A stretch of DNA of 54,377 bases from Planctomycetaceae bacterium (GTDB taxonomy: Bacteria > Planctomycetota > Planctomycetia > Planctomycetales > Planctomycetaceae). The notes beneath the pieces were generated by a model. The model saw only the letters and a list, made by a program, of their open reading frames with translations. It did not search any database and was not told the origin of the DNA. Location: the NCBI GenBank assembly GCA_020850695.1, contig JADZEF010000275.1, positions 1 through 54,377 of the forward strand. Direction: 5' to 3'. The position numbers were made by a program, and so were the translations under genes. This document shows, one piece after another, positions 26,857-37,300 of this stretch (position 1 is its first letter; each line of letters opens with the position of its first letter).

Positions 26857-27023
26857 GGGTCTAGGGTCTAGGGTCTAGGGACGAGGGTCTAGGGACAGAA
26901 GCTGTGGCAAGATCCTATAGATTTGATGGATAGACCGGGTGCCAAGAGATGCGTCAAGAGCATTGGGTGCGGCTTCTTCTTCCCTCTGTCCCTAGACACT
27001 CGACCCTAGACCCTCGTCCCTCC
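26857..27023. repeat. Mirrored repeat with tandem GGGTCTA units
   Basis: Tandem GGGTCTA heptamers and variants (26857-26896) are mirrored by complementary CTAGACC/GACCCTAG words at about 26980-27023. The element fills the space between DUF4159 and moxR and abuts the moxR start codon. It lacks the regular spacers of a CRISPR array. Confidence 0.7.
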
Positions 27024-27024
27024 T

Positions 27025-27843
27025 TCAGTGCGTCATTGCATAGAACACGACGTTGATACCTAACGGGTATGCCTTCTTCTCCGAGAACTCTCGGAAGTAC
27101 CACGGGTCCTCGCCTTCGCGTTCCCAGCCGTCGCCTAAGTCGGTGTTATGTCCGATGAAGGCCATGAGGCGGCCCTTGTCGTCGAAGAGTCCCTTGTAGT
27201 GGACGGTCTTGGCGTCCTCGCGTTCCCAGGTGATGCCTTCGCTGCGGCCGTATTGGGCGACGCCGATGCTGGGGATCTGTGGCTTCTCCTTGAGGTCGTA
27301 GACGCAGTGGAAGATCGGATGGTCGAGGGGGAGCTCGGTCGGTTCGCGATCTGGGAAGACCCGCCGGATTTCGCGGTGGAAGTTGTCCCACTCGGCTTCG
27401 CCCCAGAAGTCGTCGACCATGAGGAACCCGCCGTTGAGCAGATACTTGCGCAGGGCGGCGACTTCGGCTTCGCTGAATTCGAGCGTGCCTGGTTCGATGA
27501 GGTAGATGAAGGGATGGTCGAAGAGGGTGTCGTCGGTGAGTTCGAGGACGACCGGTTGCGGATTGACCTTCAGCGAGGTGAGCTGCTGGAGGCGATAAGA
27601 GAAGTTGAGATCGGCGTCGGGGTAGTCAGTGGCCCAGCGACGCCACCCGCTGTGCGAGTTGTAGCGGATGCGGGCGAAGGTGAAGACGTCGTGCGGGAAG
27701 CGCGGGTTCGGGTCCCAATCGGGGACGCCGTTGCGGTCGAGGGGCGTGGCGGGACCACGCTGGGCGACGCAGACGCCGACAGCGGCCGTCGCGAGAAGCG
27801 CGGCGCTGAGCAGAAGAGCGGCGGTGGTTTGCGGGCGTCGCAT
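27025..27843 (-). CDS. DUF4159 domain protein, exported
   Basis: A 272-residue protein from ATG 27843 (AAGGA 7 bases upstream), with a signal peptide (MRRPQTTAALLLSAALLATA). The DUF4159 domain is clear: FTFARIRYNS, DADLNFSYRLQQL, FIYLIEPG, LLNGGFLMVDDFWGEAEWD and a PLDHPIFHCVYDL segment, ending with GINVVFYAMTH. It looks like a glutamine-amidotransferase-like fold without catalytic residues. DUF4159 genes recur beside MoxR/DUF58/BatA sets. It is first in the minus-strand run, separated from moxR by the GGGTCTA repeat. Confidence 0.87.
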   Translation of the reverse strand: MRRPQTTAALLLSAALLATAAVGVCVAQRGPATPLDRNGVPDWDPNPRFPHDVFTFARIRYNSHSGWRRWATDYPDADLNFSYRLQQLTSLKVNPQPVVLELTDDTLFDHPFIYLIEPGTLEFSEAEVAALRKYLLNGGFLMVDDFWGEAEWDNFHREIRRVFPDREPTELPLDHPIFHCVYDLKEKPQIPSIGVAQYGRSEGITWEREDAKTVHYKGLFDDKGRLMAFIGHNTDLGDGWEREGEDPWYFREFSEKKAYPLGINVVFYAMTH

Positions 27844-28005
27844 CGGCTCGTCCTTGAGCGTGCGGGGCAAGGCAAAGGCAGTTTTAACGCAAAGACGCGA
27901 AGGGGAATGCAGAGAAACGCAAAGGAAGCAACTACGAGTCAGAACGGAGAGGAATGACGGGTGTGTTGTCTCAGGCCTTCCTGGCGAGAGATGACATGGG
28001 ATTGC

Positions 28006-30642
28006 CTATTTCGTGCGGAGTTCAAGCAGCAGCTTTTGAGCCGCCCGAAAGCGGGGAGCTTCTTCGAGAGACTGGAGGACGTGCGTCTTCGCTTCGGCGT
28101 CCCACTTCGAATGCAAGAGGCGTGCCAGTCGGTAGTGGGTTTGTGAGGCGTCGTCCGGGCTGAGGATCAAGAGGGCGCGGGCAGACTCGATGGCTTCGTC
28201 GGTTGCTCCGATCGTTTCCCCCGCATCGAGGGCCGCACGGTGGACCTTCGGGAGCATCGGGTTGATGGACAGCGCCTTGCGGGCGGACGTCATCACGGCC
28301 TTCGGGTCGTGCTCGTCGTTTCCGAGTTCGATCAGACGCTGGCAGGCTCCGAGGGCCGAGCAATCGATGGCGGTGGATGTCTCGAGGACCAGCCGCTCGT
28401 CGTGATATTCCTTGAGCATGCGGTGCACGCCCGCCAGATTCTCGTAAGCGTTGCCCGGGCCCATCTGGCCGGGGTTCAGTTCGATCAGCTTGCGGAGCGG
28501 CTTCTTCGCGAGTTCATACTGGCCGTCTTCCAGCAGCATCTGCGAGTAGAGCGTCAAGCCGACCGCACTGTTGGGATGCTCGGTCAGCCACTGCTCAAGA
28601 CCTTCGCGGGTGAAGTCGTCCTTGATCGCCCGCACCGGCTGGATTCCCTTCGGAGCCTCTTTGGTCGCTGTTTCGGGTAGCTCGGGCTTCGCATTGTCGA
28701 CTTTCGCCGCGTACTTCATCGCCACGTCGCGGGCATACTCTGCGAATTTCGCCTCCAGCGCGGGCAGGCCGTCGGTGTGCCGTTCGAGTGCATCGTTGAT
28801 GGGCAGGCCGGCCTTCAGATCGCGCAGGACGTGTTTCAAGCAATCGAGACCGTGCTTGCGGACGAGGAATTCGACGACGAGGCTTGATTCGTAGTAGGCG
28901 AACTGAAGGGCCGCGCCGTCGCGGGCGTTGAGGAAGGCGCTGCTCAGCTGGCTGACCGGCGTCAGTTCGCCCGCGAGGATCATCTCCTTGAATCGCGGGT
29001 TCATCCGCTGACCCCACGACGGGTTCTCCTGAGCTTCTTCGTAGACGGAGATCCCTTCGCTGAGCCAGCGCGGCATTTTGTTGAGCGTGAGTTCAAGCGT
29101 CACGACGTGACAGAACTCGTGCCACAGGACCGCTTCCCAGTTGGCGGGATGCTCCTTTTGCGAGGCGGGGCTGTTGGCCGTAATGACCTTGCCGAAGCAG
29201 ACGCCGAGATAGCCGGAGCCGGCCGGCATGCCGAAGGTGCGGACGGCGAAGTCGTTTTCGTCGGGGAAGATTTCGACGACGATCTTCTGCTTGAGGTCGA
29301 GACCGTACTTTGCACAGAGGGTTTGCTTGGCGCGGCCGAGGAGCGACTGGACGCGGCGTCCGTAGACGGCGGCTTCCTTCGTCTCCATGCGGATGATGAA
29401 GTGGTCGTCTTCGAGCGTCGTAAACTTCGCGATGCGGTCCTTGAGTTCGAGCAGGTTGAAGTTCGAGACGTTGTAGCCGTCAGCTTCGCCCGCTTCCTTC
29501 GCCATCTCCCAGCCCGCTTCTTCCTCGCCAAGGCGGAGCAGGTCCTGGGCGAGCTGCACCTTCGCCGGAATGAACTCGGGGTCGACCTCGAGGGCGCGGC
29601 GCTGGGCGGCGGCCCCTTCGGCGAAGCGGTACTTCTGTGAGAGCTTCAGGCCGATGAGGTGGTCGATTTCGGGATTGGATGCGGCGCTGCCGGCATCGCG
29701 GAAGAGCCGCTCGCCGCGCGGATCGTTGCGAAGATGAGCGAGGATCGCGCGGAAGGCCCAGGCGTCGGGCTCGTGCGGGTTGGTCTCGGAGACCTTGAGC
29801 AGCCAGCGATCGGCTTCGTCATACTGCTCGCCGTCGATGCAGCGGTCGATGTGCATCAGGAGAGCTGGGACAAACCGCGGGTTGGCGGCGAGGCACTTCT
29901 GAAGCTCGGCCGCGGCCCGAAGCGGTTCGGACGGCGCGTACGCCTTTGCGAGGCCGAAGTGGACTTCGGCATCGTCGGAGAACTTCTTCGCGGCCGCCTG
30001 GAAGATCTCGGCGGCGAGCTCGAAGTCCTGCTTTTCGAGAGCCAGCATGCCGACCGCAATGTGCGGCTCGCGTTTGTCGGGGAACTGAGCACGGGCGCGG
30101 TCGAAGAAGTTCTCGAGGACCATTCGTGGATCGGCCCCGAGGATCATCACCGCTTCGCCGATCGCGAGCAGGTCATCGGCGTCGGTGTAGCGCCACGGAG
30201 CGCGGCGAGAGGATTCGTCGATCTCTTTGAGAAGCGGCGCGGCGCGGTCGAGGTCGTCGAGCGCTTCCGCCGCGTGATGCCCGAGCAACCGCAGTTGCAC
30301 GCTCCAGCCGTAGCGTTCGAGTCCCGCCTTGATCGTCGCGTTGGCGTCTTCGGGGCGACCGGTGAAGAGTTCCGCCCGCGCCTTCAGAACAGCCCACGCT
30401 TCACCGTATTCCTTGTCGGCAATCGCCTTCGCGGTGGACTTGATACAGGCTTCGTAGCGCCCGGCGAGGAAGTCCTTGCGGGCGGCGGCGAGATCGGCCG
30501 CACTCGCGGAAGCAGTGAGGAACGTCAGCGCGGCGACGACCAGACCGCTCAGGGAACGACGGCGAGAGCCAATGGTGGGCAGTGTCGACCCTACGGGCCT
30601 CAGGCCCGGCCACCCGATTTCGCGACTGCGCGCTCTCCGCAT
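28006..30642 (-). CDS. Exported TPR protein with gluzincin (peptidase MA-like) domain
   Basis: An 878-residue protein from ATG 30642 (GGAAGGG upstream); the longer frame to 30768 lacks coding character. A signal segment is followed by many TPR-like helical repeats, then a metallopeptidase domain with HEFCH (508-512), the glutamate helix WLSEGISVYEE about 20 residues later, and more TPRs at the C-terminus. The arrangement fits peptidase MA-type zinc enzymes. I infer a periplasmic or surface protease with protein-binding repeats on both sides. The 5' region lies opposite the giant WD40 gene and holds a repeat. Confidence 0.8.
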   Translation of the reverse strand: MRRARSREIGWPGLRPVGSTLPTIGSRRRSLSGLVVAALTFLTASASAADLAAARKDFLAGRYEACIKSTAKAIADKEYGEAWAVLKARAELFTGRPEDANATIKAGLERYGWSVQLRLLGHHAAEALDDLDRAAPLLKEIDESSRRAPWRYTDADDLLAIGEAVMILGADPRMVLENFFDRARAQFPDKREPHIAVGMLALEKQDFELAAEIFQAAAKKFSDDAEVHFGLAKAYAPSEPLRAAAELQKCLAANPRFVPALLMHIDRCIDGEQYDEADRWLLKVSETNPHEPDAWAFRAILAHLRNDPRGERLFRDAGSAASNPEIDHLIGLKLSQKYRFAEGAAAQRRALEVDPEFIPAKVQLAQDLLRLGEEEAGWEMAKEAGEADGYNVSNFNLLELKDRIAKFTTLEDDHFIIRMETKEAAVYGRRVQSLLGRAKQTLCAKYGLDLKQKIVVEIFPDENDFAVRTFGMPAGSGYLGVCFGKVITANSPASQKEHPANWEAVLWHEFCHVVTLELTLNKMPRWLSEGISVYEEAQENPSWGQRMNPRFKEMILAGELTPVSQLSSAFLNARDGAALQFAYYESSLVVEFLVRKHGLDCLKHVLRDLKAGLPINDALERHTDGLPALEAKFAEYARDVAMKYAAKVDNAKPELPETATKEAPKGIQPVRAIKDDFTREGLEQWLTEHPNSAVGLTLYSQMLLEDGQYELAKKPLRKLIELNPGQMGPGNAYENLAGVHRMLKEYHDERLVLETSTAIDCSALGACQRLIELGNDEHDPKAVMTSARKALSINPMLPKVHRAALDAGETIGATDEAIESARALLILSPDDASQTHYRLARLLHSKWDAEAKTHVLQSLEEAPRFRAAQKLLLELRTK

Positions 30643-30888
30643 GATCACCCTTCCGTGGGTTCGTGCGCGGCGGCGGGACGTGCTGGGTCGGCGATCGTGA
30701 ATTCCGGGGCCGGAAGCGCTCCGAGCCGGGACCAGGACGAACGTCGATTTCGTTCCACCGCCACACACGGCTTGACATCCGTGCCGGTCAGTGGGGCTGT
30801 GACATCTTGAAGTCGATCAAAGCGGCGGACGGTAGTTCAAATTCCGGAATGCGCGAAGATCAGGTTTTGAGTCCGTAGGAAAATGGCC

Positions 30889-31022
30889 TCTGACGCAAAG
30901 GCGCAAAGACCGCGAAGTTTCGCAAAGGGAGGCAAGGGAGAAGTCAGAAGCGACATAAGGATCTCACACTTTCGATATCCCGGATTTCTTTGCGTGTATT
31001 CCTTTGCGGTCTCTGCGTCAGG
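30889..31022. repeat. Degenerate mirrored repeat with GCAAAG words
   Basis: GACGCAAAGGCGCAAAGACCGC words near 30890-30930 are mirrored by TTTGCGGTCTCTGCGTCA words near 30988-31022. A lone half-copy of the same word set lies at about 27890-27930. The 695-base divergent gap 30643-31337 contains this element and, beyond it, no gene that I can support; promoters for both flanking genes must lie here. Confidence 0.6.
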
Positions 31023-31337
31023 TGCTTTCGTTCCTTGCTGCGGGTCCGCTGCTTCGAACTGGTGCACTGGCAACCGGTTCACTCGCCAATTGCCAGCGGT
31101 CGGAGCGTAACGGTAGAGTGGGAAAGCTCAATCGAACGGTAAAGGACCGCTTCGCGGCCGTTCCAGCATGACTTCCCTGCTTCCTTCGCCTGCCCTAAAG
31201 CCTTCCTGATTCGATTGTTCTGCGATTGTCGCGGCCTACCCGGCGGGCCGCGGCGGGAACGATCGCCGAGCCTCAGAACCACCACCCGGACTGCCGGCGA
31301 CTGACACGGCGTCCTTGGGATTTCGCCTGGAGAGATG

Positions 31338-34300
31338 ATGTCTGTTCACCTCACCGGATTGCGTCAAGCGGCGATGGCCGTCATCGGATTGGTCGGACTG
31401 GGGATGCTGGCGGGGACCGCTCCTGCTCAGGAGGTCGCCAAGCCGTCGCCGTTCGCCTGGCTCGAAGGGCACAAAGGGCCGGTGTATGCGGTGCAGTGGT
31501 CGCCCGACGGGAAGACGTTTCTGAGTGCGTCGGTCGACGGGACGATCGGCGTGTGGGACGCGACGACCGGAAAGCTGACGCGGACGATTCGCGATGCTCG
31601 CGGCGGTGTGCTGTCGCTGGCGATTGCGAAGGATGGATTGCGGTTCGCGGCGGGCGGGGTCGACCGCAAGGTGCGGATGTACGATCTGCCGTCGACGCAG
31701 CAGGTGGCTCAACTCGCGACGATCCCCGGCGTGCCGACGGCGGCGGCGGTGTCGGCCGATGGGCGACTCATCTTCACCGCAGACGGGGCCAACACGGTTC
31801 GTCTCTGGAATCCCGACAACAACGCCGCGTTGCGGGACTTCGGCGGGTCGACGGGCGGCATCGTCGGGCTGGCGATCTTTCCGACGTCGCGCGGCATTCT
31901 CGCCGCGTCGAAGGACGGTTTCGTGCGGAGCTGGAATATTGACAACGCGGCTGCCGGGCCGGCGTTCGCTCCGTTCATGCCATCATCTTTCGCTGCCACG
32001 GCGGATGAAAAGCTGCTGGCGATCGGCGGCGAAGATGGCGTGCTCCGTCTCGCCGCATGGCCGGCGGTGCTTCCGCAGGCACTTGCCAACTACGGTGACC
32101 TGGTGACGGGCACTGCGGTCTCTCCGGACGGCAAGCTGATCCTGGTCGGTTCGGCCGACACGCAAGTCATTCTTTACAACGCCGCGACGGGCGTGCAGCC
32201 GCGCGGGTTGACCGGGCAGCCGGGGAAGACCACGTCAGTCGCCTTTAGCCCCGATAGCGTGCTGGCAGCGTCCGGCAGCGAGCTTGGCAATCTGAAGTTC
32301 TGGCAGGTCTCGGACGGGGCCGACCGGCTTCACTACGGCGGCCATGTGGGAGCGGTGACGGGACTCGCATTCCATCCGAAGCAGCCGCTCGTCGCGACCA
32401 GCGGGGCGGACGGGACGGTGCGGGTGTGGAACTTGCCGACCGCTCCGAAGCAGATTCCCGGTCACAGCGCTCCGCTCGTCAGTGCCGCCGTCAGCCGCAA
32501 CGGCAAGGTGATGGCGACCGCGGGTGATAAAACGGTCCGCATCTACAAGCCAGATGGAACAGCCATCCGCGCGACGGAAGCATTGCCCGCTGTTCCGACC
32601 GCGGTGGCGTTGTCGGACGATGGGGGAATGCTTGTCATCGGTGATGCGACCGGCGGTGTCCGCGTCGAAGCGGCTGCTGACGGGAAGAATGCCCTGACCC
32701 TCGGAGCTCACAACGCACCGGTCTCGGGGCTCGCGTTCCATCCCGATGGGAAGCGGTTCGTTTCGGTCGGACACGATGGCTCGCTGAAGTTCTGGAATCT
32801 GCCGACCGCCGCTCCGGCCGCGGCCGCGGTCGCGACGCATGCGGATGTGGGGACTGCCGTCGCCGTCTCGGCGGATGGCAAGGTAGCGGTGACGGCTTCG
32901 AACGACGGGGCGATCCTCGCCTTCGACCCCGCCGCACCGAAGGAAGCGAAGAAGATCGAAGGACCCGGTGGACCAGTCACGGCGCTCGCGGTGAATGCCG
33001 ATTCCTCGCTGCTGGCGGCCGCGAGCAACACAGGCGTCGTGAAGCTCGCCAACCCGGCTGACGGGGCCGACAAGTTCCGCGTCGCCGGTCATGCGGGGGG
33101 CGTCAACGCGATCGCCTTCAATCCGAAGGCTCCGCAATTCGCCACCGCCGGTGTCGACGGCACCGCCCGCATCTGGCGCGTGCCGACCGCTGCGGTTCCT
33201 CTCGCGGGAAATGCGAAGCCGGTCCAGGCGGTCTCGGTCACGGCCGATGGAAAGATTGCACTTGTCGCCGGTGCCGACGGACTGGCGCAGCTCTTCTCGC
33301 TGCCCGAAGGAAAGCTGATCCGCAAGCTGGCCGGCACCGACGCGGCCCTGCATGCGGCGCTCATCCGTCGCGATGGACTCGAAGCAGTCACCGGGGACGC
33401 GAACGGCGTGGTGCGGTTGTCGAATGTCGCGGACGGCGTCCTCAAGACGGCCTTCGGTGCTCATGAGGGACCAATCACCGGCATCGCCTATCATCCGTCG
33501 CAGCCTCTCATGGCGACGGTCGGCGCGGACGGCACCGCCAAGCTGTGGCAGGTTCCGCCGGTGCCTGCGGCCGAGCTGACGAAGCATACCGATGCCATCA
33601 CTGCGATCGTGCTGAGCAGCGACGGCGCGACGACGATTTCGGCCGGAGCCGACAAGGCGATCCGTCTCAATGCGGCGGCGGGAGTGCGGCAGCTCGGTCC
33701 GAACTTTGCTGACGCGGTGCGGAGCCTGGCGCTCTCGGGGGACACCGCCTGGGTGGCGGCGGGAACCGATGGGGGTGCGGTGACGCTGCTGAATGTCGCC
33801 GATGGAGCCATCAAGGGTTCGTTCGGCGGGCATGTCGGGGCCGTGAATGGCGTGGCCATCAATCCGGCCAACACGCAAATCGCCACCGCAGGAGCCGACG
33901 GCACCGTCCGCATCTGGGAAGCGGTCGCCGCTCCGGTTCCGCTCGCCGGTCACACGAAGCCGATCGCCGCGATCTCGCTGAGCCCCAACGGCCAGTGGAT
34001 CGCCACGGCCGCGGGAGACAACACGGTCCGCCTGTGGAACGCCTCGAACAACAACGCCGGGCCAGTTCTCAGCGGGCACTCGCAGCCGGTCACCGCCATC
34101 AACTGGCGGGCCGACAGCACGCAGCTCGTCAGCGGCAGCGCCGACAAGACGGTCCGCGTGTGGAACGTTGCGGACGGTAAGCAGCTGGCTCAACTCGACG
34201 GCAGCGAAGGTGCGGTCGGTGCGGTCGCCATCACGCCCGACGGAGCCCGCGTGCTGGCCGGGGGCGCGGACAAGTCGATCCGCATCTGGACGACGGCCGA

Positions 34301-37300
34301 CATGAAGCCGGCCACGCCGCCCGCCCTCGCGGGGCACACCGATGCCATCACGGGACTGACACTCATCGCCGGCGGGGCGACGGTCGTTTCGTCGTCGAAG
34401 GACGGGACCATCCGCACCTGGACCGCCGCCGACGGCAAGCAAGTCCTGTCGATCAATGCGGGGGCACCAGTCAACGCCCTGGCGGTCAGTGTCGATGAGA
34501 AACTCTTCGCTGCGGCCGGCCAGGACAAGTCGTTGCGGCTGTTTACGGCGGCCGGAGCGGCGGGCCCGGTTGTTCCCGCGGCTGAGCAGCCGATCGTTGC
34601 GGCCGCCTTCAGCCGCGACAATCTCCGCGTGGCGGGGGTCACGGCCGATGGAACGGTCCGCGTTGCGGACGTCGAAGGAAAGCTCATCGAGACGGTCTCG
34701 CTCGACAAGGCCCCGGCCACCGCCGTCGCCTTCGGAGCCGATGCCCGCACTCTCCTCGTCGGAACGGCCGACAACAGCGCCCGCATCGTGAAGCTCGGAC
34801 TGCTCCGCATGGCCCCCGCGTCAGCGATGGCCCTCTCGAGCATCGTCTGGACGCCCGACGGCAACTCGCTGATCACGGGTGGCGCCGACAAGACCGTTCG
34901 CCTGCTGAATGTGGCCGACCTCAAGGTGGCCCGTGAATTCGGCGGACACACCGATGCCGTGACGAAGGTCGCGGTGACGAAGGACGCGACGAAGGTGCTC
35001 GCCGCGGGTGCCGACAAGACGGTCCGCGCGTGGACGCTCGCCAACGCCGCCGCCCTGCCGGCTCTGACGCATCCGGCTGCGGTGCGGGCGATTGGATTCA
35101 ACGCCGATGCCACGCGACTGGTCACCGGCTGTGATGACAACTCGATCCGCATCTTCGACATGGCGACCGGCAAGCTGATCGAGCGGTTCCTCGATCCGAC
35201 GAAGCCGGTGACCGCCGTCGCGTTTGCGGCGGATGGCAAGACGGTGGTGTCGGGCTCGCTGGACCTCTCGGTGCGGCGACACACGCTGGCGTCGAAGTGG
35301 TTCGCCGCCGCTCCTGAGGGTGGTGCTTCGGCGGTGACGTTCAACCTCGACGGCACCGCCGTGATCACCGGCGGGGCCGACAAGCTGGTGAAGCAGTTCG
35401 ACCTCAATGGTGCGGTGACGCGACAGTTCGCGGGAGCCGAGGCCGCCGTACGGTCGCTCGCGTTGCGGGTTGACGGGATGCAACTCGCGGGCGGATGCGA
35501 AAACGGTCACGTCTGCTTCTGGACGTTCGCAAACGCGGCCCTCGAGCGGAAGGTTATCACGCCGGCCGCCGCGGTCAGCGTCGCCTACAGCATCGACAAT
35601 ACGCGGCTCGCCGCCGCGGGTGCTGACGGTCACGTCCGCACCATCAACCCGCCCGATGGCGTGATTCTGGAAGACGTCGTCGGTGCGGTGGCCGCCGCTC
35701 CGGCGGCGTCTCCGGTCGCCACGTCGGTCGCGTTCGGCGCGGATAATCTGACGCTCGTCGCGGGCTATGCGGACAACACGGCCCGCGTTCATCCGCTGTC
35801 GCTCATCCGTCACGTCGGCCCTCACGTCGGCGGCGCGACAGCTGTCGCCTGGTCCCCCGATGGGCTTTCGCTCTTCACTGGCGGGGCCGACAAGACCATC
35901 GTGCAGTGGACGGTGATGACCGGCGCACAGGTCCGCCCCTTCCCCGGACACACCGAGTTGATCTCGGGCCTGGCGGTTTCGGCGGATGGCGTCCGGCTCA
36001 TCTCGGCCAGCCCCGACAAGACACTCCGCCAGTGGACCATCGCCAGCGGTGCGGCCCTCAACTCGATCACGAACATCCAGCCGATTCGGACCTTGTCGAC
36101 ATCGGTCGACGGAAATCGTGCGGCGACGCTCGAAGACGGCAACACGCTCCGCACCTGGGACCTCGTGAATGTCCGCGACCTCGAACGGGTGGTGGGACAC
36201 GAAGGGGGCACGACAAAGGTCGCGATCTCGGGCGACGGCAAGACAGTCGTTTCGGTGGGGGTCGATAAGACGGCCCGCCTGTGGGTGCCGTCGGCCGTGG
36301 CGGCTCTGCCGGGCGACGTGATGAAGCTGCATGACGTCGCCGTGCTGGCCGACGGTTCGCACGTCGTCACGGGTGGGGACGACAAGATGGTCAAGCTCTG
36401 GGATATGACGGGCAAGCTTGTCCGAGCGTTCGGCGGATTGCAGATTCCCGTGAAGAACGTGGCGGTGAGCGGCGATGGCCTATTGATCGCCGCCGGCGGG
36501 GACCCGCAATACACCAACGCTCAGCTGGTGACGTGGAAGACAGCCGACGCGGGCGTGGTGGTCAATGTCACGCTTCCGTCGCCGATCACGTCGGTGACGA
36601 TCAGCGGCGATGCCCGCGTGGCGGCGGCGTGCGTCGACAAGCGGATGCGGACCTTCTCGACCGTCGACGCAAAGCCGCTCGAAGACTCGACCCTGCCGGC
36701 GGTCTTCCCGCGGCTGGCGATCCTTCCCGACAACCGGACCGTCTTCGGGGCCGGCAACGACAACTTCGCGTATCTCACGAAGGTCGCCCTCGCGAATCTT
36801 CTGACCGGCCACATGGGCATCGTACATGCGGTCGCATATTTGCCGGACGGCCGGCTCGTCTCGGGCGGGGCTGACAAGTCAATCCGCCTGTGGGATGCTG
36901 AAGGCAAGCCCGCGGGGACGTTCGCCGAGGCAGGTGCGGCGGTCTACGGCATCGGTCTCTCGGCCGATGGAAAGCGAATGGCGACGGCTGGCGGCGAAGT
37001 GGCCGTCCGGCTCTACGACGTCCCCCCCGCAGGGGAAGCTGTCGCGAATATTCCGGTCAAGTCGACGATCATGCATCCGGCGGCGACACGGACGGCGAAG
37101 CTCTCGCCGGACGGGACGCGGCTGGTGACGGGGTGCGAAGACGGCTGGTTCCGCGTGTGGGACGTCGCCACGGGCAAGCAACTGGAGACGCTCCCCGGCA
37201 CAACGGGGACGGCGAACACCGCTGCGTGGTCGCCCGACGGGAAGTTCATGGTCACGGGCGGCGGCGACCGGGTCGCGCGGAAGTTCACACCGGCCGTCAC

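Noticed and set aside
26857..27023. GGGTCTA tandem array considered as a CRISPR or telomere-like array
   Set aside because: The units are 7 bases with no spacers, and the array has a complementary mirror; no cas genes are near. It fits the mirrored repeat class.
29659..30810. Plus-strand open frame of 383 codons opposite the TPR/gluzincin gene
   Set aside because: Low-complexity Gly/Arg/Val composition and no start signal; the minus strand has TPRs and HEFCH.
32235..34442. Long open frame (735 codons) on the minus strand opposite the giant WD40 gene
   Set aside because: Its product is Arg/Gly/Asp-rich without any fold signature, while the plus strand gives regular WD40 blades. It is a high-GC antisense shadow; the same holds for 34190-35407, 34821-36362 and 36879-38399.
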